Below, in pieces: positions 1 to 10,501 of a stretch of DNA of 64,000 nucleotides (position 1 is its first letter; each line of letters opens with the position of its first letter). The stretch is from Dactylonectria macrodidyma (lineage: Eukaryota; Ascomycota; Sordariomycetes; Hypocreales; Nectriaceae): assembly GCA_020744425.1 (NCBI GenBank), contig JAGMUV010000017.1, positions 248,001-312,000 of the forward strand. The letters run 5' to 3'. Position numbers and translations under genes: made by a program. Under the pieces are notes generated by a model. It ran no database searches. It saw only the letters and a program-made list of their open reading frames with translations, and was not told where the DNA came from.

Positions 1-387
1 TCGTATTCATAAACTACTCCGTAGAGGTCGGATGGGCAATACGGTAGCATGGGTACCCTTTTCCGTCTATCAATATCCGTTACTTTTGCCTTTATTAATA
101 CCCTCCTAACTCGTTCAGCTTGCAGCATTAAGTCGACACTTCCGACATCCAGGGTTTTCAGTATTGGCATCGACCTTCAATTTCACGTCGATCATATAGT
201 CGAGATCGCCAAGTCCTTGGGATAAAATGCATCAGGACAGAGCAGCAGTGTGAGATACGACAATCACGCAGTGGGATGTGACCTAGTTGCCAGGCTATTT
301 TGCCCGGGTTTTGGAACGCGGACGCTCGTGTGACAATTCCAATCCCGGCCGTGCATTGCTCAACATTTCCTCCGTACTAATAGTGGC
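1..387. other. intergenic, no gene seen
   Basis: No reading frame of convincing length or recognisable similarity. It lies downstream of the minus-strand gene that ends at 388. Confidence 0.5.
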
Positions 388-1152
388 TTAATTCCAGGAA
401 CCATAGTTCTCATCCCTGATCTCGCACATGCTCCGTATCTCTTCTTCACTTCCAAAAAGAAGGCTCACGAAAACACGATGAAGGCCAGTCGAATCTGGTT
501 CAGAATGCACGGGTGAATCATGTTGGCCCCAGCTGAACCGAATAATTTGCCCGAGCTCGACCGCATCCTCCGGATACTCTGCTAGTTTCTTCGCAAGCCC
601 AGGATCAGGGCCATTCTGGTCCCAAGGCTCCCCAGTCTCCGACAGCGTCTCCAATACTGCGTTAACAGCCGGGTTTGTTGCCATAACCCTAGTCGATGGG
701 CCGAGAATTGTAAAGGCGTATTTAGAATGCGGCAGCTTAGGCTCAGAGCAAGCGCAGTCAAACATGCGACCGTCCGTATGCCATCGCGGCACAACCCATG
801 AATCTGTTGGTAGTGTCATGCGAATGCACAGCCAGCAGGAGTGTGCTTTTTGAACTTTGGAGTTCGTGGTTGCGACTCCACCTGTGTAATCCTCCCAGGC
901 CAGAGCTAAGAATCTGTGCAAGGCTTGTGTCAGAAGCTCTTCGTTCGCGTCCGAGTTTGAGCTAATGAGGCTGGCGGCCTGCGTGGCAAGCAGGTGAGCC
1001 TCAAAAGGGCCGTAAAACCCGCCGTCACGATTTTTGTCGATGGATGACACAATTCCAGGCTGTAAAGGCTCGTGCGGGAAGATTGCCAATGGTGCTGGTC
1101 GAGTCGCAGATGCTCGTTCAGATTCACCAAGAATCACTCGCTCATGACCCAT
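388..1152 (-). CDS. uncharacterised fungal protein, possible cupin/2OG-like fold
   Basis: An uninterrupted frame of 254 residues from the Met at 1152 (MGHERVIL). The frame is open upstream to 1296, but those extra 48 residues are low in complexity, so I prefer the inner start. The centre has a WHTDG motif (H-x-D) and, about 100 residues later, SPVHSEPDSTGLHRVF, with further His residues. This spacing resembles the H-x-D...H iron triad of jelly-roll oxygenases, but no family could be assigned. The conserved-looking stretches around PHSKYAFTILGPSTRV and GQIIRFSWG suggest a real protein. There is no signal peptide or membrane segment. The neighbour is a starch-active LPMO; no functional link is evident. 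Confidence 0.6.
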   Translation of the reverse strand: MGHERVILGESERASATRPAPLAIFPHEPLQPGIVSSIDKNRDGGFYGPFEAHLLATQAASLISSNSDANEELLTQALHRFLALAWEDYTGGVATTNSKVQKAHSCWLCIRMTLPTDSWVVPRWHTDGRMFDCACSEPKLPHSKYAFTILGPSTRVMATNPAVNAVLETLSETGEPWDQNGPDPGLAKKLAEYPEDAVELGQIIRFSWGQHDSPVHSEPDSTGLHRVFVSLLFGSEEEIRSMCEIRDENYGSWN

Positions 1153-1753
1153 AGTTACTGAGCAGTAGAAGCAGAGGAGAGGGCGGCTTCGTGATTTCTG
1201 TACGGGCCTAGATGACTGAGTGTTCTGCTCACAGAGTCTGCTCACAGAGTGCGTGAGAACGAAAATTGCGACGGTGCCTTCAGAAAAGAAAGGCACGAGA
1301 AGCTAAGAGGGCAGCCGCCGGCTGAGTCACACCCCGGATAGATACCCCACAATCGTCACTCCACTTAATCACTTGATCCAACACTTGATAAGAGACTATT
1401 ATTGGGCATGCTTTCAGCGCTAATTCTCATTTGACCGCTGCTGCAGATTTACTTGCTTAGACTTACACAATACAATTTTAAGCTTCCTAGCTCGAAGGAA
1501 ACAGAAAGGCTTGATCTTTCGCAACTATGGAAGCCATGGGTGTTAAAATGCTTCGTTTGTGAAGAAAACTGGTTTTTTTACTTGACTTCGTAGCAGCAGC
1601 AACGCACCCTCGATAGAGCGGACAGTCCTATACTAGTACAGTACAGCTTCTGGCAAAAAGGTTGCTAGCCTCCTAGAAGACTAAATATTTAACCTCAACA
1701 TTCTTCAAATACAGACTTGCAGCAGTGTTCATTCTCTCCCTCATCTCCATCCC
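1153..1753. other. intergenic, shared flank
   Basis: Contains the 5' flank of the minus-strand gene ending at 388 and the 3' flank of the LPMO gene. The stretch 1380-1720 is AT-rich and has no gene. Confidence 0.5.
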
Positions 1754-2942
1754 TTAACGCCAACTGCTACCTAGCGCAATGGTCTTCTGACAACTGGTGG
1801 GAACAGTGTACGAACGGTTAGGATCGCTCTCCCAACTAACCACTCCGTTCGATTTAACGTTCACAAACTTGTACTGAAACGTAGTTCCAGCAGGCAAGGA
1901 TACTGTATACGTCCACAAGGGGTTCGCCGTGGTGTACTGAGCAGCAGACAAGGCCGGAGCAGACGAAGTATCCCAGTTGCCGAGTTGGGAGATAGAGCCA
2001 ACGATTTTGATTGTGTCACCGTAAGCGGTAGTGACGAGCTCATTAAAGGTCACGGCCACGCTGGTCGCCGTAGCACATGAAGCGGTCGCCGAGGTCGAAG
2101 TCGTTGTTGTTGTCGGGTTTCCGCCAGACCCTCCCGTGATAGCAATATCGGCGCAGGTAAGATAGATTTGGCCAGTCTGAAAGGAGTTCCATCTGAGCGA
2201 GAGCAGCGTGTGATTGGAGACATACTGGGGAATCTTGATCTTCTTGCTGACTGTGTATCCGCCGGCGATGGTTGTGGCGCAAGATCCCAGAGCGGCGCCG
2301 TCGACACCTTGACACGCTCGCCTGCTGTCAGCCTGGAAGGCATTGCAGGTGAACCAGTCGTTGCGCCAACATGCTTGGCCCTGCTGACAATCAGGGTTAT
2401 AGCCACATGTCTGCCCTGTTACGTCGGTGCAGGGCAGGGTGCCTTGCTGGAAGCAAAGCTCAGCCTCTTCCTTCTCCGCGTCTGTTGGAAGATAGCTTGG
2501 GTCGATGAATTTGTCGACAATCGATTGATCTTGGCAGATGCGGTAACTGAACATGCCGCCATGATCACCGTTATTGTCAACACACCATTGGACATCAACT
2601 ACGTCACCGCGAGCGTATGTCGCAACAACTGAATTGCCCCAATTGGTGCTCGGCTGGTTATAGTCGACCGACACCCTTGCATTGTATCCGCAAGGGCCGC
2701 TCCGTCCCACAGTCGCCGCAGTCAGATCAGGCCATGCGCTGACGGGTTCGCGAATGGTACACTCGGGACAAGTGTCAATTCCAGCCTAAAATAGAGGTTA
2801 GCCTCTTTCCATTATCTAAAATGTATGTGATTTGACTGACCTCAAAGCCCAAACGAGTTCGGCTCTTAGGAATGGTCAGGTAACCATGGCCAAGGACCGT
2901 TGAGGCAAGACTCAAAAAGCTGAAAACAGTGGTAGATCTCAT
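1754..2942 (-). CDS. AA13 starch-active lytic polysaccharide monooxygenase with CBM20
   Basis: Two exons, 2942-2841 and 2785-1754, joined across a 55-bp gt..ag intron in phase 0, give 377 residues. Residues 1-18 are a signal peptide. Cleavage exposes His19, which starts the mature sequence [14 protein letters not shown], the classic AA13 N-terminus. The second copper-brace His is His109 in [10 protein letters not shown] (91 in mature numbering), and the axial Tyr lies in [12 protein letters not shown]. The catalytic domain is rich in paired Cys. A short Thr/Ser linker at about 250-270 leads to a C-terminal CBM20 starch-binding domain with its [10 protein letters not shown] motif. The enzyme oxidatively cleaves retrograded starch outside the cell, using copper and an electron donor. 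The family assignment is very secure. Confidence 0.95.
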
Positions 2943-3812
2943 GATGACTTCTCGTCAGTCAAAACAGAAGAGAAGAATGGCTCAGTTGTGTGAAGTGATC
3001 GGAGACGGGTTGATGAACTGATAGAGAGCTCACTGTGAAAGTTCATGTCCGATGACTATTTGTACTTCTCCAGCAACACTGAGATTGAGTGTTGCCGAGT
3101 GATTGCCGGCATATGAAATTTCGAAATGCTTGTCGTTGATATCATTACATGCATAGTTGATCCTTGGCAAGCCGAAGAACGCCCAGCCGATGTCTTCAAA
3201 CGGCCCGTCTCACAATGGCTTTAGTCCAGGTCTAACTCACTCTGGAAATCCAAGGCAGGCTGAATGCACTCCATCGTAGGCGAGGTGTGCAAGTGACATG
3301 TGAACCTAGACAAGGGTCGGCCCCACAACCTTTAATGGGACATCAACAGCGCAACGCGGGGAAAACGTGGCTAGCTCTGATTCTCAATGGCGGGGACGAT
3401 ATGCTTCAGTCGGTCCGAAGATTGGGAATTCAGCCAGCCTCTAGACTGAAAAGCTGAATGGAAAGCTTGAGGACGTCGCGGGTTGATCAATTTTTGCATT
3501 AATGGCCCCAAGTCCCGAGAGATGCTGAGAATTGAGCCACTTGGCCCATACGTAAGGAGCATCTTGATAGCAAACAGCGTCCACCAGATGGCATGCGCCG
3601 TCTTGTGAGCTATGTTAGGAAGCCGATATAACATCCGTCCTTGCCAAAGGCAAAGAACACATAGATCGAATTCCGACACGATACACTTTTGGAATTAAGG
3701 CGTTCAAGACACGAGCCTATCCCTAATTACTACTAACAGCTACTAAGAGTCGTTGTGTTGGAGCCTCTGAAACCCCTGTCATGCTTACCCCGGACGTGAT
3801 GGGGGCGGAGGT

Positions 3813-3846
3813 ACTCCGACGTTGCGGAAACTCCGACGTTGCAGAA
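3813..3846. repeat. 17-bp tandem duplication
   Basis: Two adjacent copies of actccgacgttgc(g/a)gaa, 3813-3829 and 3830-3846, with one mismatch. Each contains CGACGTTG. No function is evident. Confidence 0.8.
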
Positions 3847-6009
3847 ATTAAGCTTGTGATGCACTTGGTTCATTTATCACACATCTGACCGAGTCACCCC
3901 GATTGGTCAACCTTGCCACCATGTCAAAGGGCTCAATCCGCCCTATGGTGACGCACCAGAACAGGAAACTTGGTTTGGGTTCCAAACAAAGCTGCTCAAA
4001 CATGTCGCCCTTCAATTTTTAACTGATCTTACCTCTTACACTTCACTGTCAATGTCCTAACCACCTCTAGTTTCTATAATATGGGTGTTTCGGAGATCCT
4101 TTCTCTCAACTCAACGGATGTGAGTTGTATCCTTTAAAGAGAGTTCTGTGTCTCACAGTACCTAGAGTAAAGACCAACTACTAGCCGTTCAAGCATTTTT
4201 TACAAGGCCTGTTGCAACGGTCAAGAATCCGACGTCGAATTGGAAGAGCTTTCACAATCATTCTACATCGGGGACGGAGCATCTGCCTCCGTAGTCATTT
4301 GAGAATGGCCATTTGACCAACTTTACACGGAGCTAGGCTCTGCCACATGTAATAATGCCGATGGTGGATCAAAACTCCTTTTTTAAAAAAAAATGCCCGA
4401 GATACTACCTAGTGTGACGAGTATTATGCGCGTAGCTTGTGAGCACCCACCAGAAACCTAGATCGCGGCGTTTGACATGGACGTTTCCCATCACAAGCCT
4501 CAGACAGCCAGTTGCTCACCAACAATGTGGGCGACTCCGCTCCAGACTTCAGTCTTGTTTTTATTTTGCTAATTCGAGCGCACAATGCCACCACGGGGAC
4601 TGCATCGCAGCCACAAATGTAGCATGTCAGTGGTTAGTAATGCAGAACAGTTGGCAATACTGGCCGAGAGCTTCGAGTGCTAAAGCGATTATGCGTCTAT
4701 TTTGCAATACACATACTTGCTTACTTGGAATGGCCATGCCCCTACCTAAAGAAACAGCTTTGGACCTCATGATAATCACTTTGAGGTCATCTGGACCTTG
4801 GTTTACCATAGCCACGCCAGCATACGCCGCTCTGCGTCGCTGGCCGCCATTAAGAATGAAACTGTTCATCCTCGAGCTTGTTTCGAACAGTCACAGCCTA
4901 AATAAGAGTGCTTTCCGTCGCATAGTCCATCAAAACGGACATAATCACCATTATGTAAAGAATGCAGCTGAGTTTACTATGCCTGAAAAGGTTCTACTGC
5001 CTCCTTGATGATCTTCAGATCTACATGATGTAATTGAATGGCATGAAGGGCGGGCGACTGTCGGTGGGCGTCATGATACCGGATACCCGTTTGACTGCTT
5101 GTAGTGTGCGCTCTCTTGAGCAACTGGCAATAAAAACGCGCGCGTTATGGATGAACAGTGGTACGCAACCTCAAAGCCGACGCTTAGGTTTCGGAAGTCT
5201 CGCCATGTCTCATCGACTTCATATTCTGAGCCAGATTAATTTTGTTCAATTTAATTGGAGTGAGACTCGGTTCAAGTCACGATTAAATTAATGTAGTCTC
5301 AAATTCATTATGTGACTTTGTAGTGAGTTCGGGAAACGGAAATGCCAACAGTTCAATTTTGGGTTCCATTGGCGCTGATGTAATGGAAATGAGGCGTTGT
5401 CTAGGTCACAGGCCTAGAGTTGGGACTCTGATGTTTGATGATAGGCTATGTTCGGGTACACCTTTAGATTTGACGAGGTGGCTATCGGAACTACTAACTC
5501 ACTCAGTTAGCACAACTTTGGCGGAGATGAACTCGACAAGGGTCCTACCAAAGAATACAATGATTCGATCTGGGCGCTGATTAACATATCATGATAAGAG
5601 TGAAGAAACCAGCGAGTCTGGTATGCAGTGTGACAAGACCCGGGGTTGTGTGCTACGTCCGAGTCAAGCGATTTGCCGCGCATGATGCAGCCACCCGAAG
5701 AACGCCAATTGGCGAATGCAAGATCTATTGCTGGGATGCCCCACACCCCCATTTTTGCCATTCGGTATTATGTGTTCCAGCTAAGTGACAGCAGCATGTC
5801 ACACCTTCGCGCATAGCGATGTTACATTGCATACAGTGTTGTTCGTATACAGCAAGCCGATTGAGCATCAAACCATCCATTGCAAATTGAGTAGTTACTT
5901 AAGCTCGAAGATGATAGAAAGCTTGATAGGAGAACAGCATAAGAGTTTTATGTTTTCGTTGCTAATATTAGAAGTGCTTCCACCAATCAAATGCATGTGT
6001 AAGCTCGCT

Positions 6010-6219
6010 CCGCGGACCGAAACAACAGAATGTAAGCATTGAGCTGGGGTCAAATGGTGGCCCCTGGATGCCTAGATCATGTATTGCTCAAAATCTCGCT
6101 CTGATGTCATCTCCGCGGACCAAGACATTGGCATGTCAGCGCTGATGCAACTTCGACGCGCTTAAACCCGAATGGGTCAGATGGAGCTCAAAATGTTGAC
6201 TTTCATGTCATCTCCGCGG
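6010..6219. promoter_or_regulatory. three CCGCGG blocks at about 100-bp spacing
   Basis: CCGCGG occurs at 6010-6015, 6113-6118 and 6214-6219. The second and third sit in a longer shared context: gctcaaaat, then about 20 bases, then tgtcatctccgcgg. CCG/CGG arranged back to back (everted, no spacer) is a possible zinc-cluster factor site. The blocks lie 215-424 bp upstream of the VOC gene start. Binding is inferred only. Confidence 0.5.
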
Positions 6220-6433
6220 GGCTGTGTGAGGACTCGCTCGTCCTGGAAGCTATCTTATGCAAATCAATTCACACGTAGATGGCAAATTCCTATCATGTGG
6301 CAGCATCGTTCACGAACTGAAAAAGCATAAAAGGAAAGATGACCGCCAGATTTTGGAGTAGGGCATCAATCGAAAGCTAGCTCATCAAAAGAGACACTTC
6401 AATCATTCTTAAGCCCTGTGATAAGCGGTCAGC

Positions 6434-6955
6434 ATGAAGTTTCAGCTCCTCTGTACTTTCTTATCGGTCATTGTGGCTACCGCCATTGCGAGCCCTACTC
6501 GAGATTGTTCTCTCCCCTCTTCGACAAATAACCCTTCTATCGTCCCGTCCAAGCTCCGTTTCGGACATATCGGCCTATCCGTTGCCAACATAACCCTCGA
6601 AACGCAGTGGTATCGAAAAGTTCTGGGCTTCAAGCATATCGAGACGGAAATCCTCGGCAGCAACTTGACGATGCAATTCGTCATGCTTAAGAATGACGCC
6701 GACGTCCGTGTCGAGTTCCGACAACAGCTTCACTCAATCTCAGACGGAAGAACCCCGGCCAACGTCACAGAATTGGGAAATGTTCGCGGTCTATTCAACT
6801 GGTCTCTCCAGGTCGACGATGTCGATGCAATTTACAGGGACTTGGTTGCTGCTGGTGTCGACATTTTCCAGGAGCCGGTCGATGTTCCAGATGGTGTTCG
6901 ATTTTGCATGATTCGCGATCCAGAAGGCAACATCATCGAGCTCCTCCAGCATTGA
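6434..6955 (+). CDS. secreted VOC / glyoxalase-fold protein
   Basis: 173 residues, intronless. Residues 1-20 form a signal peptide (hydrophobic core LLCTFLSVIVATAIA, then SPT). The rest is one VOC module of paired beta-alpha-beta-beta-beta units. It begins RFGHIGLSV with His45, has Glu94 in VRVEFRQ, and ends RDPEGNIIELLQ with Glu169. These are positions that bind metal in VOC enzymes such as glyoxalase I, fosfomycin-resistance proteins and extradiol dioxygenases. Substrate unknown. Most VOC proteins are cytosolic, so the export signal is unusual. Possible N-glycosylation sites (NIT, NLT, NVT, NWS) fit secretion. It precedes the aminotransferase gene in the same direction and could belong to the polyketide locus, but this is inference. 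Confidence 0.85.
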   Translation: MKFQLLCTFLSVIVATAIASPTRDCSLPSSTNNPSIVPSKLRFGHIGLSVANITLETQWYRKVLGFKHIETEILGSNLTMQFVMLKNDADVRVEFRQQLHSISDGRTPANVTELGNVRGLFNWSLQVDDVDAIYRDLVAAGVDIFQEPVDVPDGVRFCMIRDPEGNIIELLQH

Positions 6956-7995
6956 GACACTGAGTCGGCGGGGCTTATTCTAGGAGTGAAGCAGTGAAGG
7001 GGCACTACAGTGACTGAACGCCGATATGTTAGTGCGATCAAGTTGGGCCGGGACAAGACAAGGTCAAGACAACGCAAAGCGACGCAGTTGGATAGTTTTA
7101 GAGTTTTACAGAGAGTCGATAGATTTGCCTTTCTTTATTAGGCTTTCATATGCTATGCAAATGCCATGACCGTTCTTGAGATTTATGCCCGCAACCGGTA
7201 GCCGCTGCTTGTCGATGAAGCCTACCATGTAGAATCTTCGTCTTGTCACTCTAAAATTTCGGCGGAATGATGGTGACAAATATTAAGCGATTGCAGAGCG
7301 AAGCCCAACGAGACCATTGACGGCGTTGCTTCAATGAGGTACTTTGAATCGTCGATGCCGTCGAGGAAGGGATTATCTGACTGCACAATTAGTATTGAAG
7401 GTACAAGGGCTTTTGGTAGCATTTAAAGAGGGCTCAAATGAGGCAGAAAAAAATCTAATCGTAAGAGTAAAACTAAATTTAGAATGAGTTTTGACTTCCG
7501 AATGATGGATAAGTCTTTGCATTTTCCTAGCCTTCAGTCGAAGCAAAGAATACTCATAACTCTACAACTCTAACAGTGCCGAGTAGACCGCTTTTAGCCG
7601 AAGCCGAAGGTTGCCGGTTCCTGAATTCACGGAATAGACGCCGCTTCATCGACTCCACCAACTTTTTTAAGCATCAGCCCATCAGCTAGCAAGGGTAAAG
7701 TGCCGATAGCGGAGCATCATTGGGAAATTTTCGAAATTGATTCCACTCGCAGTTTGTTGACGCAACACGTTGCATAAACCTTCGTTCTCAAGTCCGCATT
7801 GTGTCAGGCTACCAGTGTTATTCGAGACCGTTCGGCTTCAACCTTATTGCCGACTATAGGACACGGTTGAATAATCTTTGTGTCGACACTAACAATTGAC
7901 ACACAACGCCGTCGTCAATCCTAACCCACCGCTCCTCCTACCATTTTCCTTGTTGAAAATTTTGCACTCCATCATCTCGATACCAGCTACTCAAT
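6956..7995. other. intergenic, aminotransferase promoter
   Basis: No gene. The last 150 bp before the ATG at 7996 are pyrimidine-rich (ctcctaccattttcc), typical of fungal core promoters. No strong regulatory repeat was seen. Confidence 0.5.
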
Positions 7996-9375
7996 ATGGG
8001 CTCTATTCCGACTGGGCTCTTTTCTTCGCTGCCCGAGGTTGAAAAGGATGAGGTTTTCGCCTTGATTGGACAATTTCGAGCCGATACGCATCCAGATCGA
8101 GTAAATCTTGGTGCAGGTGTCTACTTCTCTGACGAAGGCAAATCTTGGCCTCTTGAAGTGGTTGGAAAGATTGAGAAGCGCATGCACGAAGAGCAGGATA
8201 TCACCCGCCACGATTATATACCCATTGAGGGTGACGACCGGTTTCTAAGTGTTGCTAGAGAGTTGGTCTTTTCGCCTACGTTTCCCACTCAGCTCGGGGA
8301 GCAACAATCGGGTGACCGAATCGTTTCTGTACAAACGGTTTCGGGTACAGGTGCCAACCACGTCGGTGCTCGATTTCTCGCCGAGCATCTGCGGCCTCGG
8401 TGTGTATGGGTTTCAGATCCTACTTGGGCCAATCATCATGTCATCTGGGAGTCTGTCGGCGTTCCTCCGCGTACATATCCATACTACAACAAATCCGACT
8501 GCACTCTCAATTTTTCCGCCATGATAGACACTCTGGAGAGGGAGTCCCAACCCGGAGATGTCATCTTATTACACGCTTGTGCACACAACCCAACAGGCTT
8601 GGACCCAACTCGAGAACAATGGATTGCCATAGCAGATCTCTGTTCCCGGAAACAACTCTTCCCCTTCCTCGACAATGCTTACCAGGGTTTCGCATCAGGA
8701 GATCCAGTGCAAGATTCATGGGCAATCCGTTACTTCCATCAATACCAGCCACCTATGGAGATGTGCGTGGCTCAATCGTTCTCCAAGAGTTTCGGCCTCT
8801 ACGGACAACGGGCTGGAGCCTTTCACCTTGTCTTAAATGACTCCTCAAAAACTACCAAGGCCAATGTTCTAGGAAATTTGGCTCAGCTCATTCGCAGTGA
8901 ATACTCGGTAGCACCGAGATACGGGTCTACCATCGTCAGAACCATTCTCGAGAGTGAATCCCTATCAAATGAGTGGTCAGCCGAATTGCAGTTGATGAGT
9001 AGTCGCATACGATCAATGAGACTCGCTCTCTATGAAGAACTATGCCGTCTTCGTACTCCGGGCTCATGGACACATATAACTGAGCAGGTGAGGTCTTGTC
9101 ATCATCCCTTCTAATGCATCCACGCTAAGTTTATGAATAGATTGGTATGTTCTCGTATACGGGCCTTACGGCGGCTGAGGTGGAAGTCCTTCGGAAGCAA
9201 TACCATGTCTACTTGCTGGCTTCTGGACGGGCATCAGTTGCAGGATGTAAGTCACCAAAAAAAACCAGATTCTGAGAAGAAGAGGTGCTAATGTTTACAA
9301 GTGAACTCTAAGAACGTTAAATACGTGGCTGCTGCAATCCACGCTGTGCGAACCAGGTCGCAAGCAGGTCGATAG
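7996..9375 (+). CDS. aspartate/aromatic-type PLP aminotransferase (class I)
   Basis: Three exons, 7996-9087, 9141-9246 and 9302-9375, give 423 residues, the usual length for eukaryotic aspartate aminotransferases. Landmarks: [13 protein letters not shown] near the N-terminus, Asn198 in [24 protein letters not shown], the PLP-binding Lys264 in [14 protein letters not shown], and the carboxylate-binding Arg394 in [11 protein letters not shown]. All catalytic residues expected for fold-type I, subgroup I are present. It transfers an amino group from an amino acid to an oxo acid, and in some pathways to an aldehyde. There is no targeting peptide, so it is probably cytosolic. It is tail-to-tail with the PKS gene 1.1 kb away. 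Because the PKS ends in a reductase that should release an aldehyde, this enzyme is a candidate for amination of the product. It could equally be an unrelated housekeeping paralogue. Confidence 0.93.
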
Positions 9376-10501
9376 AAAAACGAGACTTGGCTTTCTAAAC
9401 AGGATGGGGTAGAAGAGAGCCTGGCTATGAAAAGCGCACCCTGAACTCTCAAACGTCCGGTTTCGCGCATTAGAACGCAAGCAATTACATTTACGGCAGT
9501 TTTCACCACGGAATTTGTTAAACATGGGAAGTTATAGGTTTAAAGCGTACCTTTCAATCGCCTGCAATGTATTTTCTCGATGAGAACGGCCGAAACCCAA
9601 CACAGATTAGGAACTAGGTAGCTTCTAAGAAAGGTTCACGCAGCTAAGTTTTCGATTGAAATGCGTTTTTTTTAGCGTGTCAAGACAAGATGTTCTCGGA
9701 TAACGCATGTCGGGTACTTGGCCGAATTCGACGAAGTATAGGATAGGTGAAGGGGGGAGAAGTCGAATTTCTGAGGGTTGCCAAACCCTCCACCTTCAAC
9801 TTAGTCAGCGCCTTAAGGAGAAATGTGTGGACAGATAAGCTTATCAAGGTACTATCTACGTTATCAAGACACTATCTACTATCTGCCTTATCGATAAGTG
9901 TGCAATAGTGTGAGATCGTGAAAGAGACAAGAACATCTTTCAAGTACGTGGTTGAGTCTTGAAATGCATTGGGCACTTGTCAGTCTTTTTAATTAGTTGT
10001 GAACGTGCATGGTATTTGCGCATCTGAAACGCTAAGCAAAGCGAATGTGTTGGTTTTACGGGTAATTCCTTCGAAGAGCTGGATAGAAAGATGAAGACGC
10101 AATTAGGGAAAAGTCCGGCGGCACCTCAATGATACACCTCAAAATACTGATTTATATTGACATCAGAGGGTGACCTATAGCTAGAGGACCCTAAACTAAG
10201 TGTATATGGTAACAATGTGTCTCTGGGTGTAAATGTTGGGTTAGGTCGTTGAGACCTCCCTTTTTTTTTTTCATGAACCTATCGCCTAGAACTATTTGCT
10301 AATGAAATCTAATGCGTCTTCAAGGTAGAATAGGAAAATGCAAAAATGCAAAAGTACAAAAGGATAATTAAGGAAAAGAGAAAATTAAAACAATGGAGCG
10401 ATTTCAATCTGTGGTGCTCCAGTTATTGTTAAAGGAAATTGTTCATTAGTTTGGCCCTCCTGCCTCTTCTCGCCTCAAATGAGACCGGATACATCGCTTC
10501 C
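9376..10501. other. intergenic between convergent genes
   Basis: This stretch lies between the 3' ends of the aminotransferase and the PKS. It has no protein gene. It contains a dense GATA-site cluster at 9833-9897 (separate entry) and AT-rich 3' flanks. Confidence 0.5.
9833..9897. promoter_or_regulatory. GATA-factor site cluster with 19-bp duplication
   Basis: Within 65 bp there are GATAAG/CTTATC/GTTATC cores at 9834, 9840, 9860, 9888 and 9893, plus three CTATC. The unit ttatcaag(g/a)(t/c)actatctac occurs twice, at 9841-9859 and 9861-9879. WGATAR is the binding core of AreA-type nitrogen regulators. Its position between two convergent 3' ends is odd for a promoter element. Confidence 0.5.

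Larger units (their letters stand above)
2943..6433. other. long intergenic region without convincing gene
   Basis: About 3.5 kb. Open frames at 3371-3679 (-), 4439-5008 (+) and 5034-6042 (+) show no recognisable domain and start in poor context. A minus-strand stretch at 4869-4600 has plausible splice signals (gtaagc ... ctaac ... gcag) but encodes nothing I recognise. The region holds a 17-bp tandem duplication at 3813-3846. The last 450 bp hold three CCGCGG-centred blocks in front of the VOC gene. Confidence 0.5.

Noticed and set aside
3371..3679. 102-codon minus-strand frame
   Set aside because: It starts with GTG rather than ATG, has no domain, and eukaryotic genes rarely use such starts.
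4600..4869. Minus-strand frame with plausible splice signals
   Set aside because: The protein is not recognisable, the exon ends are arbitrary and the context is otherwise non-coding.
5260..5290. ggttcaagtc resembling a tRNA B box
   Set aside because: No A box, cloverleaf or T-run is present around it.
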